Shown in pieces: positions 43,615 to 52,492 of a stretch of DNA of 64,000 bases. The stretch's first letter is position 1. Each line of letters begins with the position of its first letter. Source of the DNA: JAFGLZ01 sp964622545. GTDB lineage: Bacteria > Planctomycetota > Phycisphaerae > UBA1845 > JAFGLZ01. The notes beneath the pieces are model-generated. The model had not been told where the DNA came from. It saw only the letters and a program-made list of their open reading frames with translations, and searched no databases. A program made the position numbers and the translations under genes. The stretch is from NCBI GenBank assembly GCA_964622545.1, contig CAZUQM010000005.1, forward strand, positions 62,001 through 126,000, written 5' to 3'.

Positions 43615-45039
43615 GTGGCCAAACTGCTGTTCTGTCAGACTATGGACTACGAGTTCGTCGGTCCGATGTACATCGCCTCGGCGGTCAAGGCACGCGGCCA
43701 CACGTGTCGGCTCGCCGGCGGGCAGAGCCTGCGCGACTTCGAGGGCGTGCTCGAGAGCTATCGGCCGGACCTGGTGGGCTTTTCGGTCATGACGGGCAGC
43801 CACCGGTGGGGCCAACGCCTCGCCGGGCAGATCAAGGCCCGCTACGGCATCGGCAACGTCTTCGGCGGTCCGCATGCGACGTTCTTCCCCGAGTTCGTGC
43901 TCGAGCCCGAGGTGGACGCGATCGTCCGGGGCGAGGGCGAGGAGGCCGTCGCGGACATCCTCGATCGCATCGACGCGGGCGAAGCCTGGGACGACGTGGC
44001 CAACGTGTGCGCGGCTCGTGACGGAACGATCGCCGAGAGTCCGCTTCGGCCGCTGTGCGACCCTGACGCGGTACCCATGCCGGACCGGCACCTCTACGAC
44101 CCGATCGCCAAACGGCTCGATCGAAATGTCCGGGCGGTCATCACGTCGCGCGGCTGCCCCTATCACTGCACGTTCTGCTTCGAGGACGCGATGCGCGAGC
44201 TCTATCGCGGCAAGGGCAAGCACGTCCGCATCCGCGGCGTGGAGAACGTGATCGAAGAGTGCGCCCAGCTCAAGCGCGACACGAACGTCCGGGTGATCTA
44301 CTTCGCCGACGACGTGTTCGGCATCGACCGACGGTGGCTGGCCGGGTTCCTCGACGCCTACCGGCGCGAGATCGGCCTGCCGTTTATCTGTCTGCTGCGG
44401 GCGGACATCGTCGCCTCGGACGACGACTACGCCCGGCGCCTGGCCGAGGCGGGGTGCCGATCGGCCTTCTTCGGCATCGAGACCGGCAACGAACGGCTTC
44501 GCAACGAGGTCCTCCGCAAGAGCCTGACCGACGAGCAGATCGTCCGCGCGGCCGAGCGGCTGCGCGAGGCCGGCATTCGCTTCCGCACGTACAACATCCT
44601 GGGCCTGCCGGGCGAGACGCTCGTCGACGCGTGGTCGACCGTCGACCTGAACGTCCGTATCCGGACCGACTATCCGTGGTGCTCGATCTTCTCGCCGTAT
44701 CCGGGCACGGCGCTGGCCGACTACGCGATCCGGCACGGCTACCTGCACGAGGGGTTCGACTGCAACGAGCTGTCGCAGTCGTTCTTCCTCGGCTCGAAGC
44801 TGGACCTGCCGGACGTCCGGCAGATCGAGAACTTGCAGAAGTTCTTCCAGACGCTGGTGCTCTGGCCGTCGACGCGGCCCATCGTCCAGCGCCTGATCCG
44901 GCTCAGGCCGAATCGCTGGTTCGAAGCCTGGTTCGGGCTGGTCTACTTCATCACGTTCATCCGCAGCGAGCGCCGCGGGTTTTGGGGAACGCTGCGCTTT
45001 GCGCTGCGGAACTTCCACCATGTGCTTGCCAGGCGGTGA
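43615..45039 (+). CDS. B12-binding radical SAM protein, paralogue of the 7403 gene
   Basis: 474 residues: a cobalamin-binding domain with FGGPHATFFPEF near residue 83 and a radical SAM core TSRGCPYHCTFC (Cys181, Cys185, Cys188), then LRADIVASDDDY, NILGLPGET and YPGTALADY. The C-terminal helical part follows. The GTG at 43615 with GAGGG about 7 bases upstream is the best start; the longer frame to 43537 has no ribosome site. It is separated from the methyltransferase by a 193-base spacer that shows no feature, and a short gap (51 bases) joins it to the next gene. A role in modifying the cassette's lipid or glycan is inferred. Confidence 0.86.
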   Translation: MAKLLFCQTMDYEFVGPMYIASAVKARGHTCRLAGGQSLRDFEGVLESYRPDLVGFSVMTGSHRWGQRLAGQIKARYGIGNVFGGPHATFFPEFVLEPEVDAIVRGEGEEAVADILDRIDAGEAWDDVANVCAARDGTIAESPLRPLCDPDAVPMPDRHLYDPIAKRLDRNVRAVITSRGCPYHCTFCFEDAMRELYRGKGKHVRIRGVENVIEECAQLKRDTNVRVIYFADDVFGIDRRWLAGFLDAYRREIGLPFICLLRADIVASDDDYARRLAEAGCRSAFFGIETGNERLRNEVLRKSLTDEQIVRAAERLREAGIRFRTYNILGLPGETLVDAWSTVDLNVRIRTDYPWCSIFSPYPGTALADYAIRHGYLHEGFDCNELSQSFFLGSKLDLPDVRQIENLQKFFQTLVLWPSTRPIVQRLIRLRPNRWFEAWFGLVYFITFIRSERRGFWGTLRFALRNFHHVLARR

Positions 45040-45090
45040 GCCCACCGGCTACAGTGAACTCGCACGCAGGCCGAAACGGATTTCGGAACC

Positions 45091-46374
45091 ATGCCCGACG
45101 ACCGCCAACCTTCACCGCACGGGGCACCACCGGCCGAGCCGGACACCGGACGACGCGTCCCGATCCGCCCCGGCGGCATGCGGCTCCGCGGCATGCGATG
45201 GATCGACCAGTGGATCGGCCTGCCGCTGTGTGCGGTCTGCGGCATGCTGCTCAGCCTGGTGCATCTGGTGCTGCCGGCGGGTCGCCGAGAGCTGCGGGGC
45301 GACCGGACCATCGCGGTGTTCAAGTTCTTCGGCCTGGGCAGCATCACCGAGGCCACGCCGCTGCTGCGGGCCATCCGGCAGCGCTATCCGCAATCGCGTC
45401 TGGCCTTCGTCACGTTCGCCGAGAACGAGGCGCTGGTCCGGCAGCTCGGGCTGTGCACGGATGTCCGCATCATCCGAACGCGCAGCCTGTGGCACTTCGT
45501 TGTCGACGTGCTCGCCCAGCTCGGCTGGCTTCGCTGGCATCGGACCGAGGCCGTCGTCGATCTGGAGTTCTTCAGCAAGTTCTCGACACTGCTGTCGCTG
45601 CTGAGCGGCGCGCGGACCCGCGTCGGTTTTCACCTGAACGACTTCTGGCGGTACAGCCTGCTGACGCATCCGATCTACTTCAACTACTACCGCGGGCTGG
45701 CGGACGTGTACGAGCAGGCGGGCGATCAGCTCGGCGCACCGATCGACGATCATCGCCTGAGCACGCTCGAGCCGTCGGAGGCCGCGCGGGCCGAAGCGCG
45801 GGCGTTGCTGGAGCGACACGGCTGGTCGGCGGGCGAGCCGCTTCTGGGCGTCAACGTCAACGCCGGCGAGTTGAGCCTCGAGCGCCGCTGGCCGCGACGG
45901 CATTACGCCGAGCTCCTCGCTTCTCTGCTGGAGCGACACCCGCGGCTTCGGATCGTACTGACCGGCACGGCGGCCGAGCGCGACTACGTGCTGGGGCTGG
46001 TCGATGCGCTGCCGGACGAGGTCAAGCCCCGCGTCATCGTTGCGGCGGGTGCGTGGTCGTTGGAGCGGTTCGTCGCCGCGCTCGGGATGATGGACGGCTT
46101 CGTGACGAACGACTCGGGCCCGCTGCATCTGGCCGCGGCCGTCGGCGCGCCGATCGTGTCGATCTGGGGACCGAGTCGGCCGGACTTCTACGCCCCGCGC
46201 GGCGAGAACGTGCGAATCGTCTATCAGCACTACCCGTGCAGCCCCTGTGTGGGTATGTTTACGACCTTCGAGGGCATGTGGTGCCGCCACGAGGCGTGGT
46301 GCATGGACGAGATCGCGCCCGACGTCGTCTTGGCCGAGGTCGAGGACATGCTGAACGAGACGAGCCGGGCCTGA
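45091..46374 (+). CDS. GT9-family glycosyltransferase (ADP-heptose:LPS heptosyltransferase-like)
   Basis: 427 residues. A hydrophobic N-terminal helix (about residues 42-62) likely anchors it to the inner membrane. FKFFGLGSITEATPLLRAIRQ near 78 is the GT9 first-domain motif and VTNDSGPLHLAAAVGAP near 342 the nucleotide-sugar binding motif. The C-terminus has HYPCSPC plus two later Cys (WCRHEAWC), an extra four-cysteine site not found in core heptosyltransferases. It would add a sugar to a lipid or LPS-like core on the cytoplasmic face, suggesting the cassette builds a surface glycolipid. ATG chosen; the ribosome site is weak. Confidence 0.88.
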   Translation: MPDDRQPSPHGAPPAEPDTGRRVPIRPGGMRLRGMRWIDQWIGLPLCAVCGMLLSLVHLVLPAGRRELRGDRTIAVFKFFGLGSITEATPLLRAIRQRYPQSRLAFVTFAENEALVRQLGLCTDVRIIRTRSLWHFVVDVLAQLGWLRWHRTEAVVDLEFFSKFSTLLSLLSGARTRVGFHLNDFWRYSLLTHPIYFNYYRGLADVYEQAGDQLGAPIDDHRLSTLEPSEAARAEARALLERHGWSAGEPLLGVNVNAGELSLERRWPRRHYAELLASLLERHPRLRIVLTGTAAERDYVLGLVDALPDEVKPRVIVAAGAWSLERFVAALGMMDGFVTNDSGPLHLAAAVGAPIVSIWGPSRPDFYAPRGENVRIVYQHYPCSPCVGMFTTFEGMWCRHEAWCMDEIAPDVVLAEVEDMLNETSRA

Positions 46375-46409
46375 GGCGCGACGGTCGCGAACGTCGCTGA
46401 CTGGAGATC

Positions 46410-48236
46410 ATGGCGAGAACAGGCCAATCCCAATCACCCGGACCCGCGAGGGCGGGCGGCGCGGACGGCTCGACGCGCTGGTACCGTCTGGCCATCGGCG
46501 TGATCGCGCTCTATATGCTCATCGTCGTGCTCGCGCTCAGCACGACGCACGTGATGTGGCCGGACGATCAGTACACCGACATGAACACACTCATGTCGGG
46601 CGAGAACTTCGCCAAGTACGGCATGGTCCGGCTCCGGTTCCTGCCGATGCTGTACGTCGGGCCGCTCACCGAGCCGCCGACGCTCTACACGCATTACCCG
46701 CCGTTGACGAACGTCGTGAACGGCCTGCTCCAGACCGCCGGCATCGAATCGCTGGCCGTCATGCGAACCGTCTGCGGGGTGCTGTTCGTCGTCGGGTTCG
46801 TGTGCATGGTGCTGGCGTTCGCGCCCGAGATCGGGTTGCTGCCGGCGGCGTGCGGGTTGGCCTTCATCGGCACGACGGGGTTCTACTACACCTACTGCAT
46901 CAGTCTGCACCACACGTACAACGTCTTCTTCCTCGGTGTGTTCCTGCTGCTGTTCATGCGGGCCGTGCGGAGCGAGCGACCCGCGATCGGGCTCTGGTTC
47001 GGCTGCTGGGTCACGCTCATGCTCGAATCGCTCGTCAGCTTCGAGTTCATCTTGTACCCGCAGGCGTTCGCGTGGGTGTACGTGATCGCCACGGGCCGGC
47101 TCCGGAAGCGCTGGCCGGTGCTGCTCCTGCTCGGCACGGCCCCGGTCGTCGGCGTGGCGCTGCATCTCTTGCAGAACATCTGGGCGCTGGGCTGGAGCGG
47201 CGCGATGCACGACGTGGCCGAGGCCTTCAAGCGTCCGGGGCGCGGGCCGGTCCGCGACCGTTGGCAGGCGCTCACGCGGGTGCCCGCCTTCCTCGACTCG
47301 TTCGGGACGAAGCTGCTGTTCTGGACGTGGCCGGCGCTGGTCCTGCTGTCGGTGTTCTGGCTCACGCTGGCCAGCCGCCTGAAGGACGACGAGGACTACC
47401 TCCGCCGCACGGCCAACCTGATCATCGCGCTGGTGGTCGCCTCGGCGACGTGGTACGTCTTCATGCCGGCCCATGTGCTCAAGCACCCTCACACGCTCGG
47501 TCAGCTCGTGCCGCTCTGCGTGGTCGTGATGGGCGGCACCATCGCGATGTTGCTGCGCTGGATCGCGCGCCGCGGGACGGCGCTGCGGATGCGGGGCCTG
47601 GCCGCTCTGGGACTGCTGGTCGTCGTCTTCGGCCAGTACCAGACGATCACCGAGGCGACCCACAAGTCGTTTCAGGAGCGGCCGCCGAGCTTCTATCTGT
47701 TCGAGGCGATGGGCCCGGAGCTGCTCGAGCCGCGGTCGGTCGTGCTGACCAACACGTACTCCGACGCACAACTGGCGTACTTCCTACGCCGGCCGGTGTG
47801 GCGGTGCCCGTCGCCGACGCTCGATCTCGATCGCGAATCGCTGCTGCAGCTTCAGCAGCGGCTGCCCGAAGGCTGGAGCATCCGCTACTACGTCTACGAT
47901 CCGCGGGGCGATACCGGTGTGATCCAGACGCTGGCCGAGAACTGCATCGGCCGCATGCTGGGCATCCCCAACTGGCGACCGCACCACCCGATCATCGTCT
48001 TCGACCTACGCAACCTGCTGGCACCGCCCGGAGAGCGCGAGCCCCTACCGCCGGACCGCCTGGAGGCCCAGAAGCGCCGCCGGTTCAAGCGATGGATCCC
48101 CGACGGCTTCATGGAGCGGCTCAAGCAGGTGCTGATGAGGCACGGCCGGATCGAGTCGGAGGAAGACTGGCGGCAGTTGCTCACGGGGAGGAAGCCGCAG
48201 CGCCAGGATGAGGACGATCAGGCCGAGGGAGGCTAG
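46410..48236 (+). CDS. GT-C-type membrane glycosyltransferase (GT39/GT83-like)
   Basis: 608 residues with about eleven transmembrane segments. The first loop contains WPDDQYTDMNTLMS and THYPPLTNVVNG, the Asp-Asp and Pro-Pro features of GT-C enzymes. A C-terminal periplasmic domain of about 180 residues carries TNTYSDAQLAYFLRRPVW, analogous to the C-terminal soluble domains of the two left-end membrane proteins. TGGAGATC precedes the ATG. Together with GT9, radical SAM and methyltransferase genes it closes the second cassette. It overlaps the convergent FeoB-associated gene by a few bases. Confidence 0.82.
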   Translation: MARTGQSQSPGPARAGGADGSTRWYRLAIGVIALYMLIVVLALSTTHVMWPDDQYTDMNTLMSGENFAKYGMVRLRFLPMLYVGPLTEPPTLYTHYPPLTNVVNGLLQTAGIESLAVMRTVCGVLFVVGFVCMVLAFAPEIGLLPAACGLAFIGTTGFYYTYCISLHHTYNVFFLGVFLLLFMRAVRSERPAIGLWFGCWVTLMLESLVSFEFILYPQAFAWVYVIATGRLRKRWPVLLLLGTAPVVGVALHLLQNIWALGWSGAMHDVAEAFKRPGRGPVRDRWQALTRVPAFLDSFGTKLLFWTWPALVLLSVFWLTLASRLKDDEDYLRRTANLIIALVVASATWYVFMPAHVLKHPHTLGQLVPLCVVVMGGTIAMLLRWIARRGTALRMRGLAALGLLVVVFGQYQTITEATHKSFQERPPSFYLFEAMGPELLEPRSVVLTNTYSDAQLAYFLRRPVWRCPSPTLDLDRESLLQLQQRLPEGWSIRYYVYDPRGDTGVIQTLAENCIGRMLGIPNWRPHHPIIVFDLRNLLAPPGEREPLPPDRLEAQKRRRFKRWIPDGFMERLKQVLMRHGRIESEEDWRQLLTGRKPQRQDEDDQAEGG

Positions 48237-48448
48237 GCCGAGGTCTCCGACCGCTTCTCGCAAGACGGCGTCTGGCACGAGCCGGCCTCTTCGCCGAAGG
48301 TCTCGCGGAGGTGCTCCAGCTCGGCGCAGCAGCGGTCGCAGCCCGCGTCGCACTCGGCCTTGCCACGGAGCGTCTTGCGAAGCCGGTGGACGTACGCCGC
48401 CACCGCTCCACCCACGACAACGATCACGATCAGGTATTCCCACCACAT
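48233..48448 (-). CDS. FeoB-associated cysteine-rich membrane protein
   Basis: 71 residues: an N-terminal transmembrane helix (YLIVIVVVGGAVAAYV) followed by a cysteine-rich tail (CDAGCDRCC and later two Cys). This is the pattern of FeoB_associated/FeoC-like small proteins found next to feoB, thought to aid iron delivery through FeoB. It ends the feo operon, 48 bases downstream of feoB, and its stop overlaps the convergent GT-C gene by 4 bases. Confidence 0.85.
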   Translation of the reverse strand: MWWEYLIVIVVVGGAVAAYVHRLRKTLRGKAECDAGCDRCCAELEHLRETFGEEAGSCQTPSCEKRSETSA

Positions 48449-48496
48449 CGGGTCACGCCGTTCGGCTCGCCGAAGCCACCGGCCTGTCCATCCTTG

Positions 48497-50710
48497 CTAC
48501 GCGCCGACGATCATCGAGCCGACCTGGTTGATGGCCGTGGCCAGCACGAGCGCCAGGATCGTCGTATAGACGGTGGCGAAGGCCGCCCACCGCCAACTGT
48601 TGCTCTCGCGCCGGATGACGGCGATCGTCACGAAGCACGGGGCGTAGACCATCACGAAGACCATGAGGGCGAAGGCCCGAACGCCGTTCCACCGCGGGTC
48701 CTTGGCCAGGTGCTCCGACAAGGTCCTGGATTCCTCGGGGGCGACCTCGCCCATCGCATAGGCCGTGCCCATCGTGCCGACGACGACCTCCTTGGCCGCG
48801 AAGCCGCCGATCAGGGCGATGTTGGTCCGCCAATCGAACCCCGCCCAGCTCGTCACGGGCGTCAGCGCCGTGCCCAATCGGCCCGCGACGCTGTAGCTGA
48901 GCCGCTCCTCGGCCACCATGGCCTCCAACTCGCCCTGCGTGGCCTGAGGGTGCTCGGCCCGAAGCTCGGCGCGAGCGGTGTCCTCGTCCAGCCTCGGGAA
49001 GTACATCATGGCCCACAGGACGAGGTTCACGGCCAGGATGATGGTGCCGGCCTTCTTGATGTACATCCATGTCCGCTCGCCGGTGTGCAGCAGCACACCT
49101 TTGACCGTCGGCATGTGGTAGGCGGGCAGCTCCATGACGAAGGGGGTCTGCTCGCCGCGGATGACAAAGCGGCGCAAGAGCCAGGCCGAGACCAGCGCCA
49201 CGGCCCAGCTCAGGATCCACATGACGAACATCATGGTGGCCTGGAAGTCGGCGAAGAAGGCCGCGATGAGCATGAGGTAGACGGGGATCTTCGCCCCGCA
49301 GTTCATCAGCGGCGCGACGAGCATCGTGACCAGCCGGTCCTTCTCCTCGCGGAGCGTGCGCGTGGCCAACACGCCCGGCACGGCGCAGCCGCCGCCGCCG
49401 AGCCCGCCGGAGACGATCATCGCCAGGATGCTCTTGCCCTGAAGGCCGAACGCCTTGAGCACGCGATCGAGCAGGAACGCGACCCGAGCGATGTAGCCCG
49501 TGTCCTCCAGCACGGCCACGAATAGGAACATCACGAAGATCAGCGGCACGAACGACATCACCCCGCCGACGCCACCGATCACGCCGTCGTGCAACAACGA
49601 GGTGACCAGAGGCGCGTGGGCCTCCAGCGGCGCGATACTCCGTTGGCACCACTCGAAGAACGCCTCCACCCAGCCGGTGGGGCTTCTGCCGAACAGCCAC
49701 GGCCACTCGTCGGCCACCTTGAACACCGAGATGAAGAGCGTGTAGACCACCGCGGCGAGGATGATCGGCCCGGCAATGCGATGGCAGACGATGCTGTCGA
49801 TCTTGTCGGTCTCGTCCTGGACCGACTGCTCGCCAACGTGGCGGACGCATGCCCGGACGACGCCGGCGGCGTACCCGTAGCGACGCTCGGCGATGATGAT
49901 CTCGGCGGGCTCGCCGAAGTGTCGTTCGATCTCGCCGATGGCGTGGTAGGCGGCGCGCTCGATCGCGCCGGGATCGGTCGCGTCGGTCTGGACGGTCTTG
50001 CGGACCTGGTCGTCCTTTTCGATCAGCTTGACGGCCAGCCAGCGGGAGACGTACTTGCCCGCGAGCCCCGCGTCGGCGGCCACGACCTCGGTCAGCTCGC
50101 GGACCTCGTTCTCGACCTCGTGGCCGTAGTGGACCCGTTTGGCGATGCTTCCGGACGGGCGATCGACGACGTCGGCGCACCCGGCCAGCAGGTCGCGCAT
50201 GCCGTCACCGCGGTGTCCGACGGTGGGCACGACGGGGGCGCCGAGCAGCTCGCTCATCCGTTTCGTGTCGATCCGCTGCCCCCGTCGACGCGCGACGTCC
50301 ATCATGTTCAGCGCGATCACCAGGGGCGTATCCATCTCCATGAGCTGGACCGTCAGGTAGAGGTTGCGCTCGAGGTTGGAGGCGTCGACGACGTTGATGG
50401 TGGCGGCCGGCTTGTCGTCGATGAGGTAGTTGCGCGCGACGACCTCCTCCATCGAGTAGGCCGTCAGCGAATAGGTGCCGGGCAGATCGACGACGTTGAA
50501 CTCACGTCCGTCGTGGCGGGCGCGGCCCTCCTTGCGGGCCACCGTCACGCCGGGCCAGTTGCCCACGCTCTGGATCGTGCCGGTGAGGTGGTTGAAGATC
50601 GACGTCTTGCCGCTGTTCGGGTTGCCCGCGATAGCGATGGGCGTCACGTGGGCGGAGCGGACGTCGGTCGGGGCGGCGTGGAGTTCGGTGCTTGCCATAG
50701 CGGTTAGCAT
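48497..50710 (-). CDS. feoB: Ferrous iron transporter FeoB
   Basis: 737 residues. The N-terminal GTPase domain has GNPNSGKTS (P-loop), DLPGTYSL (G3) and NMMDVARR, and is followed by the helical insertion domain and a polytopic membrane domain with the FeoB_C Gly-rich motif near GGLGGGGCAVPGVLATR. It moves Fe2+ into the cytoplasm, driven by GTP binding and hydrolysis. The ATG at 50710 overlaps the feoA stop, with GAGGTCGA 6 bases before it; an internal ATG at 50698 is the alternative. The gene follows feoA and precedes the FeoB-associated protein in one operon. Confidence 0.95.
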   Translation of the reverse strand: MLTAMASTELHAAPTDVRSAHVTPIAIAGNPNSGKTSIFNHLTGTIQSVGNWPGVTVARKEGRARHDGREFNVVDLPGTYSLTAYSMEEVVARNYLIDDKPAATINVVDASNLERNLYLTVQLMEMDTPLVIALNMMDVARRRGQRIDTKRMSELLGAPVVPTVGHRGDGMRDLLAGCADVVDRPSGSIAKRVHYGHEVENEVRELTEVVAADAGLAGKYVSRWLAVKLIEKDDQVRKTVQTDATDPGAIERAAYHAIGEIERHFGEPAEIIIAERRYGYAAGVVRACVRHVGEQSVQDETDKIDSIVCHRIAGPIILAAVVYTLFISVFKVADEWPWLFGRSPTGWVEAFFEWCQRSIAPLEAHAPLVTSLLHDGVIGGVGGVMSFVPLIFVMFLFVAVLEDTGYIARVAFLLDRVLKAFGLQGKSILAMIVSGGLGGGGCAVPGVLATRTLREEKDRLVTMLVAPLMNCGAKIPVYLMLIAAFFADFQATMMFVMWILSWAVALVSAWLLRRFVIRGEQTPFVMELPAYHMPTVKGVLLHTGERTWMYIKKAGTIILAVNLVLWAMMYFPRLDEDTARAELRAEHPQATQGELEAMVAEERLSYSVAGRLGTALTPVTSWAGFDWRTNIALIGGFAAKEVVVGTMGTAYAMGEVAPEESRTLSEHLAKDPRWNGVRAFALMVFVMVYAPCFVTIAVIRRESNSWRWAAFATVYTTILALVLATAINQVGSMIVGA

Positions 50711-50973
50711 TCGACCTCGATGTGGCGGGCCTCGTCCTCTCGAATCGCCAGGTAGTAGCCCTTGACGGTGATCTCGATGGGGTCACCGAGCGGGGCGCGG
50801 CGCTCGACGCGGATCTCCGTGCCTCGGGTGATGCCCATGTCCAACAAACGCTGCCGTATCGGCCCGCCGCCCCCGATCTTGGTGATCTTGGCCCGCTGAC
50901 CCTCGTTCAACTCGTGGAGGTTCGTGCTCATACGTGGATTCGCCTTGTCGCGACGTAGTCTCGCGAAACCCAT
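50704..50973 (-). CDS. feoA: FeoA, SH3-like partner of FeoB
   Basis: 89 residues with a FeoA SH3-like fold: LNEGQRAKITKIGGGGPIRQRLLDMGITRGTEI is the conserved core and APLGDPIEITVKGYYLAIRE the second half. FeoA binds FeoB at the membrane and is needed for ferrous uptake. The ATG at 50973 has GAGG 8 bases upstream; the ATG at 50931 gives a shorter, more usual length and cannot be excluded. It overlaps feoB at its 3' end and sits just after the Fur-FeoA gene. Confidence 0.9.
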   Translation of the reverse strand: MGFARLRRDKANPRMSTNLHELNEGQRAKITKIGGGGPIRQRLLDMGITRGTEIRVERRAPLGDPIEITVKGYYLAIREDEARHIEVEC

Positions 50974-50983
50974 CGTCGCTACC

Positions 50984-51661
50984 TCAAGCCGCATCGGTCT
51001 TCTCGACGAAGACCCGTTTGGCCATGCCCCGACCGATCGCCAGTCTGGTCGTCCCGATCGAGACGATGATCGGCCCGAACCAGTTCGTGTTCTGCCTACG
51101 GATCTCGGAACCGATCCGTAGCCCCATGCTCGTCAGCCGCTGCTGCATCTCGCTGCCGCCGCCCATCTCGACGACACGCACCTTCTCGCCCGCGGCCACC
51201 TGGTCGAGCGTGAACCGCGTGGGCCTCGCCTCGGCGCACGTCGGGCAGATCCCGTGGATCTGCAGGTGGGTGTGGACCGCCTGGTAGCCGGTCATCTTGC
51301 TCAGCCGCTCGACCCGATCGTCCAGGGGACACTCAACCTCCATGATCCGGCCGCAACTGACACAGATGATGTGGTCGTGGTGGCGGCCGATGTGGACGTG
51401 CTCGTACCGGGCCCTGCCGTTCTCGCCGCGGATGGGCGCGCACAGCCCGTAATGGACGAACTGCTCAAGCACCTGCTCGATGAACGTCTCGGAGGGGGCC
51501 ACGCCGTTGATGCTCAGCTCCTTGGCGAGCTCATGGGCGCTGACGTGGTCCTCATGGGCTAGCAGCGCCTTGAGGATGCGCGACCGCTCTTGCTCCCGAC
51601 CGAAGCCGTCCAGCTCGAAGGCCTCCCGGTATTCCTTCGCGATGCGTTCGTGTACGTCCAC
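50984..51661 (-). CDS. Fur-family repressor fused to a C-terminal FeoA domain
   Basis: 225 residues. Residues 1-145 form a Fur-type regulator: helix-turn-helix near 38-70, metal ligands HHDH (94-97), and two zinc pairs CVSC (Cys100, Cys103) and CPTC (Cys139, Cys142). Residues ~150-222 form a FeoA/SH3-like domain (GEKVRVVEMGGGSEMQQRL, LAIGRGMAKRVFV). A Fur protein ending in FeoA is unusual; FeoA/SH3 modules normally sit on DtxR-family regulators. It may sense iron and dock to FeoB, or use the FeoA domain for oligomerisation. It lies between the DtxR-type repressor and feoA; its stop precedes the feoA start by about 10 bases. Confidence 0.88.
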   Translation of the reverse strand: MDVHERIAKEYREAFELDGFGREQERSRILKALLAHEDHVSAHELAKELSINGVAPSETFIEQVLEQFVHYGLCAPIRGENGRARYEHVHIGRHHDHIICVSCGRIMEVECPLDDRVERLSKMTGYQAVHTHLQIHGICPTCAEARPTRFTLDQVAAGEKVRVVEMGGGSEMQQRLTSMGLRIGSEIRRQNTNWFGPIIVSIGTTRLAIGRGMAKRVFVEKTDAA

Positions 51662-51745
51662 GTCCGATCTCCAACAGTCTTGCCCACGTGTTGCCCATGT
51701 CCCACCTGGCGGCTCGGCGAGCCTGCTCGCGTCGATGCCCCCGTG

Positions 51746-52180
51746 CTACGATCCGACGGTCGCCCCGCGACGGCCCTTCGTCCGCCCCTGATTGCGAACG
51801 AAGCGCTCGATGCGGCGGCAGGCCTCGTCGCTGAGCAGGTGCTCGATCTTGCAGGCATCGGTCTCGGCCTGCCCATGCTCCATGCCGAGCACGTCCTCGA
51901 AGAAGCCTCGCACGACCTTGCGACGGGCTCGGATCCGATCGACGATCTCCTGGCCCTCATCACTGAGGGACAGGAAGCGGTTCTCGTCCTCGCAGACGAG
52001 GCCACGTGCCTTGAGCGACTTCAGGGCCAACGAGACGCTCCCGCGGGTGATGCCCAGTCGGCGCGACACGTCGACGGCCCTCGCATAGCCTTGCTCGGCA
52101 GTCAGTTGTGCGATCGCGGCCAGGTGATGGCTCGCACTGTGCGAGATCTCGCTGGCCTCGAACTCCTTCCAGGTCTCCAT
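51746..52180 (-). CDS. DtxR/MntR-type metal-dependent repressor
   Basis: 144 residues. Winged helix-turn-helix (residues ~33-62: AVDVSRRLGITRGSVSLALK), then a dimerisation helix with the metal-binding sequence DACKIEHLLS (Cys110, Glu113, His114), hallmark ligands of DtxR/MntR/IdeR. It stops without an SH3 domain, as MntR-type proteins do. GGAGGACGGTGCC precedes the ATG at 52180. It is the first gene of the iron operon and probably represses it when Fe2+ or Mn2+ is plentiful, through the operator upstream. Confidence 0.87.
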   Translation of the reverse strand: METWKEFEASEISHSASHHLAAIAQLTAEQGYARAVDVSRRLGITRGSVSLALKSLKARGLVCEDENRFLSLSDEGQEIVDRIRARRKVVRGFFEDVLGMEHGQAETDACKIEHLLSDEACRRIERFVRNQGRTKGRRGATVGS

Positions 52181-52227
52181 GGCACCGTCCTCCGCAACCC
52201 AGATGTCGAACCACCAATTAAATCGGC

Positions 52228-52269
52228 ATATGTTAGGCATGTCAAACAAAAATATGCCATACCTAACAT
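52228..52269. promoter_or_regulatory. Palindromic operator upstream of the iron operon
   Basis: ATGTTAGGCATG (52230-52241) faces CATACCTAACAT (52258-52269), nearly perfect inverted arms about 16 bases apart in an A/T-rich stretch. The TTAGG half-sites resemble the TTAGGTTAG-type boxes of DtxR-family repressors. It lies 50-90 bases upstream of the DtxR-type gene, as expected for autoregulation of the feo operon. The remaining 220 bases of the spacer show no gene. Confidence 0.6.
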
Positions 52270-52492
52270 TTGGTCCCCCTCCGGAGCGACCGAGGGGTCG
52301 CCGGCGATCGTCGGCACAAGACGGAGACCGACCGGCCTTTCCGCACGTCTGCGGCCCGTACGAGCACTATCACGAAGGGGCCGAACCAGAATATCGACTT
52401 GACGGGCGCTGCGATCCGCGCGATAGTGCATCCTCAACCCGTCGTGCGATGTACGCTGTCTCGTCCTTCCATCAAACCGGAGGTTCAAACGG

